From assembly GCA_021299095.1 (NCBI GenBank), contig JAJTFW010000010.1, positions 38,126 to 102,125 on the forward strand: a stretch of 64,000 nucleotides of DNA, given 5' to 3'. This document shows positions 20,201 through 29,075 of this stretch, in pieces. Origin of the DNA: Sphingobacteriales bacterium (lineage in GTDB: Bacteria; Bacteroidota; Bacteroidia; AKYH767-A; OLB10). The stretch's first letter is position 1; each line of letters opens with the position of its first letter. The notes beneath the pieces were generated by a model, which saw only the letters and a list, made by a program, of their open reading frames with translations, did no database searches and was not told the origin of the DNA. The translations under genes were made by a program, and so were the position numbers.

Positions 20201-20620
20201 CGTATTCCCGAGGACTATGTGTCCAACATTGCTGAACGGCTTGCATTGTACCGCGAACTGGACGAAAGCGAAACTGAGGAGCAGCTGGCCAAATTTGAAT
20301 CCCGCCTGCGGGACCGTTTCGGACCCGTCCCATCACAGGTCGACGAACTGATGAGCACTATCCGATTACGCTGGACAGCACGGAAACTTGGATTCGAGAA
20401 AATCGTGTTGAAGAATAGGTCACTGAGGGCTTATTTCATTCCCAACCAGGACTCAGCCTATTTCCAAAGCCAACTTTTCAGCGGCATCCTGAAGTTTGTG
20501 CAGCAGCATGCGCGGTCTTGCAAAATGAAAGAAGACAAGGGCAAACTCAGCCTGACACTGACTCCGGTCAGCAGCATCGCTGAGGCAGAACGTCAGCTTG
20601 CACTCATGCTAGGCTCCTAA
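17261..20620 (+). CDS. mfd: Transcription-repair coupling factor
   Basis: RID domain LKPGDFITHIDHGVGRFGGLE; helicase motifs GDVGFGKTE, DEEQKFGV, TATPIPRTLQ, MRGRVGRS; GTG start. Confidence 0.95.
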   Translation: MDLNQLLDTFAAHPSLRQLEQALRSRNEHRIHIDGLSGSSGAVCCAALIRNMPHPALFIFGDREEAAYFQNDLENLLGSQKALLFPASYKKPYQLDQHDKGMILQRAEVLSRINRTRDRFIIIATAESIHERVVTGSTLERNTLDLRTDSVLDTAFMLEFLQENAFEQTDFVYEPGQFAIRGGIVDIYSFANDLPYRIELAGNRIHSMRTFDPSTQLSEQMMGTITIIPNIQTGLIREAHQSFLDFIPSDTIIYIRDYRYCIDSIRSSLNTAREKFGDEIKAGVDQNVYPIKDLFDQTETIEDKLNAHCIVELGTKGVSDAGRKLTFNAKPQPHFNKNFNLLLEDLYANQDKKITNVLFAESARQSERLYSILEDMPRPENRKGSSLLFHTMNTALHQGFIDEDLRIACYTDHQIFDRYHRFKLKKNYSKSEAITLKEIQSLKPGDFITHIDHGVGRFGGLETLDVNGRKQEAIRLVYKDNDILYISIHSLHRITRFAGKEGSVPSLNKLGSTAWTNLKQKTKKKVKDIAKDLIDLYAKRRAQRGHAFAKDSYLQTELEASFMYEDTPDQVKSTRDVKRDMEKDYPMDRLICGDVGFGKTEIAVRAAYKAAADGKQVAILVPTTILALQHFRTFSERLKEFPCRIDYLNRFKSAAKQQETLKALAEGKIDIIIGTHRILSKDIRFKDLGLMIIDEEQKFGVASKEKLKSLRVNVDTLTLTATPIPRTLQFSLMGARDLSIINTPPPNRFPVTTELHVFNDALIRDAILYEISRGGQVFFVHNRVQDIHEIEALIGRLCPGVRTGVGHGQMDGDKLEDVLVRFIEGEIDVLIATTIIESGLDISNANTIIINNAHYFGLSDLHQMRGRVGRSNRKAFCYLLSPPLTVLTPEARQRLKAIEEHADLGSGFQVAMRDLDIRGAGNLLGGEQSGFISEVGFEMYHKILDEAIRELKESDYKDLFEQEETTEYVRDCQIDTDMEMRIPEDYVSNIAERLALYRELDESETEEQLAKFESRLRDRFGPVPSQVDELMSTIRLRWTARKLGFEKIVLKNRSLRAYFIPNQDSAYFQSQLFSGILKFVQQHARSCKMKEDKGKLSLTLTPVSSIAEAERQLALMLGS

Positions 20621-20748
20621 GCCCATACCGGTCATGTTTCCGGGTATTGTCATCGAAGCAGAAGGGCTGACCCAGTCATATAATCTATTCGCCAAAAAAG
20701 TCATGCCTTCAATAGCATCTCGAAAGAACTTGCTTAAAAATTAAAGCC

Positions 20749-20844
20749 ATGAAAACAATCTCCATCGCCATTGTTTGCCTCGGCATCATCTGCGTGTTCT
20801 GGCAGCAGTTCCTTGAAGTGAAATCCCGGAAATCCGGATCCTGA
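20749..20844 (+). CDS. Putative 31-aa membrane microprotein MKTISIAIVCLGIICVFWQQFLEVKSRKSGS
   Basis: ATG-to-TGA ORF below the ORF-track cutoff; hydrophobic core with basic tail; similar to 21494..21592. Confidence 0.45.
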   Translation: MKTISIAIVCLGIICVFWQQFLEVKSRKSGS

Positions 20845-20875
20845 GCAGGCATAAGGGTAACTGGATGCGGGGAGC

Positions 20876-20883
20876 TATCTTTG
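20876..20883 (+). promoter_or_regulatory. -7 box TATCTTTG upstream of the SET gene
   Basis: TAnnTTTG, 8 nt before ATG at 20892. Confidence 0.45.
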
Positions 20884-20891
20884 CGCCCCCT

Positions 20892-21410
20892 ATGAGCAGC
20901 TTCCCTTTCGCAAAAACCCCCGACAAAGACTGGTCCGATAGCGTTCGGATTAAACGCAGCCAACTCCCCAAAGCAGGAAAAGGTCTCTTTGCAAAGCGTG
21001 AATTCAAACGCGGTGATATCGTGTGCGAATACGAAGGGGAAATTGTACCCTGGTCCGAATGCGAACGGCGCTCCGATGAAGGACACGAAGGTTATGTCGT
21101 TTTCATAACGAAAAACCGCTGTGTTGATGCATTTTTCACACCTTGGGCTCCGGGTCGATTTGCCAATGACGCCCGTGGCATTGGCCGGGTAAGTGGCTTG
21201 CGTAACAACGCGCATTATGAAATCCAGACCCGCAAAGGAGAAAAACGGGTCTTCATCGTCGCCACAAGGACCATTGAGCCTAGTCAAGAAATATTCGTGC
21301 ATTATGGTGACGACTACTGGCGCTACCTTTCCAATACCCGTGAGTTGTTTTTGAAACTAGAGCGGGAGAAAAGACAGAAAAGAACCGCTAAGAAAGCTCG
21401 GCGCAACTAA
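20892..21410 (+). CDS. SET-domain protein-lysine methyltransferase
   Basis: SQLPKAGKGLFAKREFKRGDIVCEYEGEIV, GRFANDA, NNAHYE, IEPSQEIFVHYGDDYW; basic C-terminal tail. Confidence 0.88.
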   Translation: MSSFPFAKTPDKDWSDSVRIKRSQLPKAGKGLFAKREFKRGDIVCEYEGEIVPWSECERRSDEGHEGYVVFITKNRCVDAFFTPWAPGRFANDARGIGRVSGLRNNAHYEIQTRKGEKRVFIVATRTIEPSQEIFVHYGDDYWRYLSNTRELFLKLEREKRQKRTAKKARRN

Positions 21411-21493
21411 CGGTCACCTGTTGAAATCCGTGATGGAGATTTAATTATCACATAACACGGGCACGCGAACTTTGCATCAAAGAAAATCGCGTT

Positions 21494-21592
21494 ATGTTCA
21501 ACCTGTCCATTGCCATTGTGTGCGTCACCCTCTCCCTTGTATTACTCAGCCAAATCAGCGACTCCCTATCGGCCAGACGCCGGAACCGCTGA
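21494..21592 (+). CDS. Putative 32-aa membrane microprotein MFNLSIAIVCVTLSLVLLSQISDSLSARRRNR
   Basis: ATG-to-TGA ORF; near-consensus promoter upstream and strong terminator downstream. Confidence 0.5.
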   Translation: MFNLSIAIVCVTLSLVLLSQISDSLSARRRNR

Positions 21593-21623
21593 ACCGAATC
21601 CGATCGAACCATTTTTAGAGCGT

Positions 21624-21650
21624 ATCCCCCGAAAGGGGGATTTCTTTTTT
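21624..21650 (+). terminator. Rho-independent terminator after the second micro-ORF
   Basis: ATCCCCC-GAAA-GGGGGAT followed by TTCTTTTTT. Confidence 0.9.
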
Positions 21651-21713
21651 AATACACCCCGATGGCACAATCCTTGGAATTGCTCCGTGTAGAAACCAAT
21701 AGGAGGGCAAACA

Positions 21714-22424
21714 ATGAAAAACTACATCTACACCTTCGCATTCAGCGTAATCTTCAGTACGATCGTTCACGCTGACCCCTACGCATCCCGGTTGAGGGTA
21801 CGCGACATCGACAACAGGCCCATTCGCGTACAAATAGACCGGGGCCCAATCATTACCGATCCCCGTAGCGCTGTCATTGAATACATCAGCCCTGGGCAAC
21901 ACCAGATTACCGTATGGATCAAAGGGAATTACAGAAATCCCCACGCATACAGGTTGGTGCACACCGGATCCATTCAGATTCCTGCCGGAAGTGATGTCAG
22001 AGCAATTCTTGGCCGCAACAACCGAGTGAGGATCCACGACATACAGCCATTCGTTTACCCCATGGCAGGGACTCCGTTCGCAAGCACGGTTTACACATAC
22101 CCTGTAAACGGACACTGTGGAACCTATGGACCCACCGGCATGGACGAAGACCGCTTCAGACATGTTTTGGCAGCCATGGATCATGCTGGATTTGAAAGCA
22201 CACGCCTGCAGGTGGCCCGGCAGGCTATTCAGTCCTCCGGAATCATCCGAACAGCCCAAATCCGGGAGATATTGATCCGATTGGACTTCGAAAGCAGCAG
22301 GCTCAACCTCGCCCGAATGGCTTACCCATATGCGGCGGACCAGGACAATTACTACAGCCTTTTCGACCTGTTCCAGTTTGATTCCAGTATTCGCGAATTG
22401 AGCCACATGATGACCGGATCTTAA
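21714..22424 (+). CDS. DUF4476-domain secreted protein
   Basis: Signal peptide; MDEDRFRHVLAAMDHAGFESTRLQVARQAIQSSGIIRTAQIREILIRLDFESSRLNLARMAYPY; strong SD AGGAGGG. Confidence 0.82.
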   Translation: MKNYIYTFAFSVIFSTIVHADPYASRLRVRDIDNRPIRVQIDRGPIITDPRSAVIEYISPGQHQITVWIKGNYRNPHAYRLVHTGSIQIPAGSDVRAILGRNNRVRIHDIQPFVYPMAGTPFASTVYTYPVNGHCGTYGPTGMDEDRFRHVLAAMDHAGFESTRLQVARQAIQSSGIIRTAQIREILIRLDFESSRLNLARMAYPYAADQDNYYSLFDLFQFDSSIRELSHMMTGS

Positions 22425-22453
22425 CAGCACTTCATCATCCATGCACTTAACCT

Positions 22454-22479
22454 AACCGGCCCCGTAAGGCCGGTTTTTT
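22454..22479 (+). terminator. Rho-independent terminator after the DUF4476 gene
   Basis: AACCGGCC-CCGTAA-GGCCGGTTTTTT. Confidence 0.9.
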
Positions 22480-22629
22480 CATGTACTGATGGTACCAAAA
22501 GGTCAGCAGATTGTCCTTTTGCGCCGATGTCCTGAAACCATTTGATTTTTCACGCACATAGGAAGCCGAAAACCAGCTCAAAACTCCTATTTTTGCACCT
22601 TCGAAAAGTGACCCATTCCTTTATTTATC

Positions 22630-24471
22630 ATGGCTGAACAACAACAGGTCCTCGAGCGCGTAATTATCAAGTTCGCAGGCGATTCAGGTGACGGTATGCA
22701 GCTTACCGGCACACAGTTTACGAATACCGCTGCCTTACTCGGAAACGACCTCAGTACTTTCCCCGACTTCCCGGCTGAAATCCGTGCCCCGCAAGGAACG
22801 ATTCCCGGCGTATCCGGCTATCAACTCCACTTTGGCTCTGTCAATATTTTCACTCCTGGTGATGCTTGTGATGTGTTGGTGGTGATGAATGCAGCAGCAT
22901 TGAAAGCCAACCTTCGCAACCTTCAAAAAGGCGGAACCATCATTGCCAATACCGATGGTTTTGACCCAAAAAACCTTAGGCTTGCCAATTACCCTGATGG
23001 TGTGAATCCGCTTCACGATGGTTCGCTCGAAGGTTTCCGTCTCATTACCATGGACGTGACCAAGATGACCCGAGCCGCACTCAGCGACAGTGGACTTGGT
23101 GTGAAGGAAATCGACCGCGCCAAAAACATGTTCGTTCTGGGCTTCCTGTATTGGATGTACAACCGCGACATGGCCCACACGGAAAAGTTCCTCGTAGAAA
23201 AATTCTCTAAGAAGCCCGAGATTTTAGAAGCCAACATGAAGGTTCTGAAGGCTGGCTACAATTTCGGCGAGACCAGTGAAACCGTTGGCGTCCGCTACCG
23301 GGTTCTTCCGGCTCCGATGCCGGCGGGTACCTACCGCAACATCATGGGAAATCAGGCTACGGCCATCGGACTGGTAGCGGCTTCCCAGAAATGTGGACTG
23401 GATCTTTTTCTCGGCTCCTACCCCATTACCCCTGCCTCTGATATTCTGCATGAATTATCGAAATACAAGAATTTCGGTGTTCACACCTACCAGGCTGAGG
23501 ACGAAATCGCCGCAATTTGTGCTGTAATCGGTGCCGCGTTCGGTGGAAAATTGGCCATAACCACTTCATCGGGACCCGGAATCGCCTTGAAGGGAGAAGC
23601 TATGGGCTTAGGTATTATGCTCGAACTCCCGATGGTTATCATCAACGTACAGCGGGGAGGTCCCTCGACCGGATTGCCTACCAAAACAGAACAAAGCGAT
23701 TTGTTTCAGGCCATGTATGGCCGCAATGGTGAGGCTCCCATGCCGGTTATTGCCGCTAAGTCACCTGCCGATTGCTTCGATACCATCTATGAAGCCTGCC
23801 GCATTGCGGTTGAGTTTATGACACCGGTGATGTTCCTCAGTGATGGATACATTGCCAATGGTTCTGAGCCCTGGCGCTTCCCTCAGTCGGGAGACCTGAC
23901 TGCGTTCAAAGGCAACTTCATCACCGAGAGCAACGGAGACAAATTCCTTCCCTACAAGCGTGATGAGAAGTTGTCGCGTCCATGGGCAATTCCCGGAACC
24001 AAGGGACTTGAACATCGTATCGGAGGACTTGAAAAACAACACGAAACAGGTAACATCAGCTACGATCCGGAAAACCATGAATTCATGGTTCGTATGCGGG
24101 AAGCCAAGGTTGCTAAAGTGGCCGATTATATTCCTACACAGACCATCGACAACGGAAATGAAAAGGGGAAACTTCTGGTTGTCGGCTGGGGATCAACCTA
24201 CGGTGCAATCAAAGCTGCAGTAAAAGAAGCCCGCGCCAAAGGACTGGATGTAAGCCATGCTCATCTACGCTACATCAACCCCTTCCCGAAAAACCTTGGC
24301 GAACTCTTGTACAACTTCGACAAAGTACTTGTGCCGGAAATGAACACAGGACAGTTGAATTCCATCCTGCGCGACAAATTCATGATTCCGTCCATCGGAC
24401 TGAATAAAATCAAAGGCCTTCCCTTCTCGACATCAGAAATCCTGGCGAAAATCGAAGAGCTGAGCAAATAA
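22630..24471 (+). CDS. korA: 2-oxoacid:acceptor oxidoreductase subunit alpha (2-oxoglutarate:ferredoxin oxidoreductase type, fused gamma domain)
   Basis: [16 protein letters not shown]...[50 protein letters not shown]. Confidence 0.9.
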   Translation: MAEQQQVLERVIIKFAGDSGDGMQLTGTQFTNTAALLGNDLSTFPDFPAEIRAPQGTIPGVSGYQLHFGSVNIFTPGDACDVLVVMNAAALKANLRNLQKGGTIIANTDGFDPKNLRLANYPDGVNPLHDGSLEGFRLITMDVTKMTRAALSDSGLGVKEIDRAKNMFVLGFLYWMYNRDMAHTEKFLVEKFSKKPEILEANMKVLKAGYNFGETSETVGVRYRVLPAPMPAGTYRNIMGNQATAIGLVAASQKCGLDLFLGSYPITPASDILHELSKYKNFGVHTYQAEDEIAAICAVIGAAFGGKLAITTSSGPGIALKGEAMGLGIMLELPMVIINVQRGGPSTGLPTKTEQSDLFQAMYGRNGEAPMPVIAAKSPADCFDTIYEACRIAVEFMTPVMFLSDGYIANGSEPWRFPQSGDLTAFKGNFITESNGDKFLPYKRDEKLSRPWAIPGTKGLEHRIGGLEKQHETGNISYDPENHEFMVRMREAKVAKVADYIPTQTIDNGNEKGKLLVVGWGSTYGAIKAAVKEARAKGLDVSHAHLRYINPFPKNLGELLYNFDKVLVPEMNTGQLNSILRDKFMIPSIGLNKIKGLPFSTSEILAKIEELSK

Positions 24472-24510
24472 CACAACCATTCACAGTATCCCCAACAATA
24501 CCAGTAGATC

Positions 24511-25551
24511 ATGTCAGTTGCAACGAACTCATCAGAAGCCGCAGCCTACACCAGCAAAGACCTTGTCACCGACCAGGAAGTCAGATGGTGTCCGGGATGT
24601 GGCGATTACTCCATCCTGAAGCAGGTTCAGACCGTCGTTCCTGAACTGGGCATTCCCCGGGAGGATATTGTTTTTATTTCCGGTATCGGTTGCTCCTCGC
24701 GTTTCCCTTATTACATGGAAACTTTCGGGATGCACAGTATTCACGGCCGAGCAGCAGCCATTGTCAGTGGTTTGAAGAGTGTACGTCCGGAATTGAGTGT
24801 CTGGATGGTCAGCGGCGACGGGGACTCGCTCTCCATCGGCGGCAACCATTTCATCCATTTGCTACGCAGAAACTTCGATGTGAATCTGCTGTTGTTCAAC
24901 AATGAGATCTACGGCCTAACCAAGGGGCAGTACTCACCTACTTCAGAAGAAGGCAAGGTGACCAAATCAACCCCGATGGGATCAGTCGACCATCCTTTCA
25001 ATCCGATTGCACTGGCCTTGGGAGCGGATGGCACTTTCGTTGCACGGTCGATGGACCGCGATCCTGTTCACCTGAAAGAAATGCTGCGCCGTTCGAATGC
25101 CCACAAGGGTACATCGTTCCTTGAAATCTATCAGAACTGCAACGTATTTAATGACGGAGCATTTGAAGTATTCACGGAAAAATCGAGCAAGAAAGAAGAG
25201 ACCCTTTTCGTAGAACATGGCAAGCCATTGGTCTTCGGGCAGAACTCCGATAAGGGAGTCAAGCTTGACGGATTCAAACCGGTGGTTGTTGATTTGAATG
25301 ATGGACAAAACAGCGCGAATGACTTGTGGATCCACGATGAACGTGATCGTGTGAAGGCAGGAATTCTTTCACGCTTCTTCGATCGTGCTCAACCGGGGGC
25401 GACCCACTTCCCACGTCCGTTTGGCGTATTCTATGTTGAAGACCGGGCATGCTATGAGACCGGACTCAAAGCACAGATTGAGACGGCAAAAAGCAAAAAG
25501 GCCGACCTCGACGCACTTCTGAAGGGTCGTGAAACATGGGTTATCGGCTAA
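24511..25551 (+). CDS. korB: 2-oxoacid:ferredoxin oxidoreductase subunit beta
   Basis: VRWCPGCGDYSILKQVQ, ISGIGCSSRFPYYM, HGRAAAIVSGLK, GDGDSLSIGGNH. Confidence 0.93.
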   Translation: MSVATNSSEAAAYTSKDLVTDQEVRWCPGCGDYSILKQVQTVVPELGIPREDIVFISGIGCSSRFPYYMETFGMHSIHGRAAAIVSGLKSVRPELSVWMVSGDGDSLSIGGNHFIHLLRRNFDVNLLLFNNEIYGLTKGQYSPTSEEGKVTKSTPMGSVDHPFNPIALALGADGTFVARSMDRDPVHLKEMLRRSNAHKGTSFLEIYQNCNVFNDGAFEVFTEKSSKKEETLFVEHGKPLVFGQNSDKGVKLDGFKPVVVDLNDGQNSANDLWIHDERDRVKAGILSRFFDRAQPGATHFPRPFGVFYVEDRACYETGLKAQIETAKSKKADLDALLKGRETWVIG

Positions 25552-25567
25552 TTAGCTCAATACCTAT

Positions 25568-25603
25568 AACAAAAACAGGCGCCGATCGGCGCCTGTTTTT
25601 GTT
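25568..25603. terminator. Perfect 36-bp palindrome, bidirectional terminator between korB and nadE
   Basis: AACAAAAACAGGCGCC-GATC-GGCGCCTGTTTTTGTT. Confidence 0.93.
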
Positions 25604-25616
25604 TCGAATCAATAGA

Positions 25617-27266
25617 TCAGATTTTTTTTCGGGCAACCAATGGCATTCGTCGCCCACTGCCAAAGGCTTTGGAGGAAACACGCAAAATGGGAGCGAACTG
25701 ATGTCTTTTCCATTCATTCGAATCGACCATACGCACAATTCGACGAACGAGTTGTTCGTCAAAGCCCTGAAAAACCAAAGAACCAATGTTCCGCTTTTCA
25801 ATCAAATATGATTTCAAAATTCGATCAAGAACCTCGTAGTCGGGAAGAGAATCACTATCGAATTGCCCGGGCCTGAGCTCGGCTGAGGGTGCTTTATGAA
25901 TACTGTTTTCAGGTATTCGTATTTGCGCGCGATTGATGTGATCCGCGAGTGCATAGACCTCCGTTTTAAAACAATCACCTATGACCGACAGACCTCCGCA
26001 CATATCACCGTACAGCGTTCCATACCCAACAGCAAGTTCGCTCTTATTGGATGTGTTCAACAGAATATACCCGTGCTTGTTGCTGATGCCCATCAAGAGG
26101 AGCCCTCTGATGCGAGCCTGTATATTTTCTTCTGCAATACCGAAATCGGTTCCTATGAACGAAGGCTTGAGCGTTTCCAACAAAGAATCATACGCTGATT
26201 GAATGGACATGACCTCGTGTTTACAGCCCAGGTTGTGTACGAGATCAAGGGCGTCTTGCACGGAGTGGGGACTTGAAAATGCCGAAGGCATTAACACAGC
26301 ATGAACATTCTCGGCTCCCAAGGCATCTGCTGCCAAGGTCAATACGACTGCCGAGTCAATTCCACCAGAGAGACCTACCAGGGCCTTGCGGAATCCCATC
26401 TTCCGGAAATAACCACCAATACCCATCAATAAGGCCTGGTGGAGGGATTCGATATCCGGAGTGGTTGCATGCACATTGCCCTTGGCCGCACCAATGCCCT
26501 TCGGAGTTCCCGGCTGAAAATCTACACAGACCAGATCCTCTGCAAATGGACGAAGGCGGTGTACCAATTCACCCTGGGAATCATACACCAGTGAGGCGCC
26601 ATCAAAAAGTATATCGGATTGTGCACCTACGCAATTCACATACACCAGTGGCAGAGAGAAACTTTTGACATTCTTGCTTAGGATACGCATGCGCTCCTGT
26701 TCGTGACCGATCGCAAATGGTGAAGCTGCGATATTTATCATCAACTCAGGATCCTGGCGAATAAGCTCCTTCATCGGCCAGAATGTGTACAGGGGATCCT
26801 CCTCCATATTCCACAAATCCTCACAGATAGTCAGAGCAATTTTGATTCCTGCAACTGTGATGCACTCGAAAGAACGATTCGGCTCGAACCAGCGGTATTC
26901 ATCAAACACATCGTATGTTGGAAGCAGCGTTTTCGCTACTGTATGCGAAATGCTACCACTTTGCAACACCACGGCTGCATTGAAAAAATCCTTCCCGTTT
27001 CGGCCGGGATTGCGGACAGGACTACCGAGAATGACCGAAATACCTGCTGTTTCCTCAGCGATTCGCTTTAAGGCCTGCTCGCAAGAATCCACGAAACCTT
27101 CCTGTTCGATGAGATCGAGGGGTGGGTATCCACACAAACACAATTCAGGAAAGACAACCAAGTCTGCACCCAGACCTTTGGCCTCATGGCAGCGTTCGAT
27201 GATTATGCCCGCATTTCCGTCAATGTCCCCAATCAGGGGATCGAACTGTGCGAGTGCGATTCTCAT
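25617..27266 (-). CDS. nadE: Glutamine-hydrolysing NAD+ synthase
   Basis: Nitrilase domain MRIALAQFDPLIGDIDGN; synthetase GLSGGIDSAVVLTLA; NTSNKSELAVGYGTLYGDMCGG. Confidence 0.96.
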   Translation of the reverse strand: MRIALAQFDPLIGDIDGNAGIIIERCHEAKGLGADLVVFPELCLCGYPPLDLIEQEGFVDSCEQALKRIAEETAGISVILGSPVRNPGRNGKDFFNAAVVLQSGSISHTVAKTLLPTYDVFDEYRWFEPNRSFECITVAGIKIALTICEDLWNMEEDPLYTFWPMKELIRQDPELMINIAASPFAIGHEQERMRILSKNVKSFSLPLVYVNCVGAQSDILFDGASLVYDSQGELVHRLRPFAEDLVCVDFQPGTPKGIGAAKGNVHATTPDIESLHQALLMGIGGYFRKMGFRKALVGLSGGIDSAVVLTLAADALGAENVHAVLMPSAFSSPHSVQDALDLVHNLGCKHEVMSIQSAYDSLLETLKPSFIGTDFGIAEENIQARIRGLLLMGISNKHGYILLNTSNKSELAVGYGTLYGDMCGGLSVIGDCFKTEVYALADHINRAQIRIPENSIHKAPSAELRPGQFDSDSLPDYEVLDRILKSYLIEKRNIGSLVFQGFDEQLVRRIVRMVDSNEWKRHQFAPILRVSSKAFGSGRRMPLVARKKI

Positions 27267-27327
27267 CTTCAGCGTTTAATCAGGTGTATCCCACGCAACT
27301 CATTGCAAGCTGTGGAATCAAACCAGT

Positions 27328-27987
27328 TCAAAACAACACACCTGCGTGAATACCGAGGTAATTGGATACTCCTTTAATCTTCGCATCCGAGGGCTGAACT
27401 TCTGAGAACTTCTTATCGAACACATTTAAAAATCCATTGTTGAATTCGAGACCGACAAAGGCGACAGTAGTTCCGCTGATCGTATACTCTATTCCCGAAC
27501 CGATAATCATGTTCATGTTGAAGGCATTCGCATAGTCCATGAAATCGTTGTCGCCATCGATTTCGTTTGAACTTTCAGCACGAATCAGGTAACCAGGCGA
27601 TACACCGAACTGACCATAAACGCGGATTTTTCCGAATGGATTCGTCAACATTTTCAACGTAAGGGGAATCTCTACGTATTGAAGCTTGATGTCAAACTCA
27701 TTGTTCACCCCGGCAGGCAATGTCACCTCGTCAGTGTACTTAAGATTACCTCCGCGGTATTGAATCTGCAAACCGGTAGCAAAAGAGTAATTCTCCTGAA
27801 ATCGGATTTCCGTCTGAATGCCATATCCAAAACCGATTCGGGATCCATCGCGGGTGATTTCCTTGGCATCGGGCTTGATCCAGGCCATACTTGGCAGAAC
27901 CTTTAGTCCGAAATGGAATTTCTGATCCTGGGCGCTACCTGAATGGAAGGCAAACAGGAAAACAAGTACTGGTGCGAGTAAGCGCAT
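27328..27987 (-). CDS. PorT-family-like outer membrane beta-barrel protein
   Basis: Signal peptide MRLLAPVLVFLFAFHSGSAQ; FHFGLKVLPSMAWIKPD...QTEIRFQENYSFATGLQIQYRGG. Confidence 0.75.
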   Translation of the reverse strand: MRLLAPVLVFLFAFHSGSAQDQKFHFGLKVLPSMAWIKPDAKEITRDGSRIGFGYGIQTEIRFQENYSFATGLQIQYRGGNLKYTDEVTLPAGVNNEFDIKLQYVEIPLTLKMLTNPFGKIRVYGQFGVSPGYLIRAESSNEIDGDNDFMDYANAFNMNMIIGSGIEYTISGTTVAFVGLEFNNGFLNVFDKKFSEVQPSDAKIKGVSNYLGIHAGVLF

Positions 27988-28009
27988 ATCCTTATTTTTA
28001 TACCCTACA

Positions 28010-29074
28010 ATGATAGGGAAAACCCGCCAATCGCTACTTGTCTTTCTATCGATGCTGCTGGTATCATGCAGTACCGATCCGGCTGAGAAGGACAGGCCAG
28101 AATCCATTCCGCTTCGCGAAACGGATTCTGTAAAAGCAGTTCATATTAACCGTTTCGATTCGGACATGCGGGCTCTTGGCACATCGCCCACCGCCGCAGA
28201 CGTATCTCGGCTCAGGCAAAAGCACGGGCGTTTCTTTGAGTTGTGGTGTGGACAGCTTGCCGGAATCACATCACCACTTGATACTGCTCCCAGCAATGCC
28301 GAAATCGCCTACAACTTATCCCAATACCTTTCTGATGAGTATATCCGTTCACTGATGCACGATTGCGACAGTGCATTCAAAGACATAGCATGGCTGGAAG
28401 AAAGACTAGCGCCAGTCATGGACCGGTATGAAAGAGGATTCCCTGGCCAGATCATTCCTGGCATCATAACCTTCGTTGAACCATTCAATTACAAGGTCAT
28501 GGCTATGGATAGTTCGGCCGGTATCGGACTACACTACTACCTGGGTAGTGAGTACAAATACTATCCCTCCCTTCAACTTCCACAATACATGGTTCGGAAA
28601 ATGGACCGCGAATACATGGTTCATGATTTGGTCAAAGGCTGGCTTGACAGTGAATATCTGGACGATTCGGCACAAAACAGCTGCCTGTCGCAAATGATTT
28701 ACCAGGGGAAAATCATGTATACCATGGATATGCTGGACCCTACAATGCACGACACCATCAAAACCGGATTTTCGGAAGAGCAATACACCTGGGCACTGAA
28801 CAATGAATATGACCTCTGGGCGTTTTTTGTGGGACAGAAATTGTTGTACAATACAAATCCAAAGGTTTACCTCAAGTATATCCACGATGGAAATACAACC
28901 AGTGGTTTCCCGAAACAAGCGCCTGCCAGACTTGGACCATTCATCGGATGGAAAATCGTTCGAGCCTACATGAAGAATCACCCCGAAATGAATCTGAAGG
29001 AACTTTTTGCAAAGCGAAACGCGCAAAGCATACTACTCGAATCGGGTTACCAACCTGAGAAAAACAAGGACTGA
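28010..29074 (+). CDS. gldB: Gliding motility lipoprotein GldB-like
   Basis: Lipobox LLVSCS; HINRFDSDMRAL; FKDIAWLEERLAPVMDRYERGFPGQIIPGIITFVEPFNYKV; GPFIGWKIVRAYMKNHPEM. Confidence 0.87.
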   Translation: MIGKTRQSLLVFLSMLLVSCSTDPAEKDRPESIPLRETDSVKAVHINRFDSDMRALGTSPTAADVSRLRQKHGRFFELWCGQLAGITSPLDTAPSNAEIAYNLSQYLSDEYIRSLMHDCDSAFKDIAWLEERLAPVMDRYERGFPGQIIPGIITFVEPFNYKVMAMDSSAGIGLHYYLGSEYKYYPSLQLPQYMVRKMDREYMVHDLVKGWLDSEYLDDSAQNSCLSQMIYQGKIMYTMDMLDPTMHDTIKTGFSEEQYTWALNNEYDLWAFFVGQKLLYNTNPKVYLKYIHDGNTTSGFPKQAPARLGPFIGWKIVRAYMKNHPEMNLKELFAKRNAQSILLESGYQPEKNKD

Positions 29075-29075
29075 C

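Noticed and set aside
20634-20744. 36-aa ORF (MFPGIVIEAEGLTQSYNLFAKKVMPSIASRKNLLKN) between mfd and the first micro-ORF
   Set aside because: No promoter box or SD, no hydrophobic or domain signature; kept out of the features without conservation data.
20709-21302. 197-aa minus-strand ORF opposite the SET gene
   Set aside because: Antisense to a well-supported SET coding region; composition looks like a shadow ORF.
21615-22442. 275-aa minus-strand ORF opposite the DUF4476 gene
   Set aside because: Covers the terminator and the DUF4476 coding region; no family resemblance.
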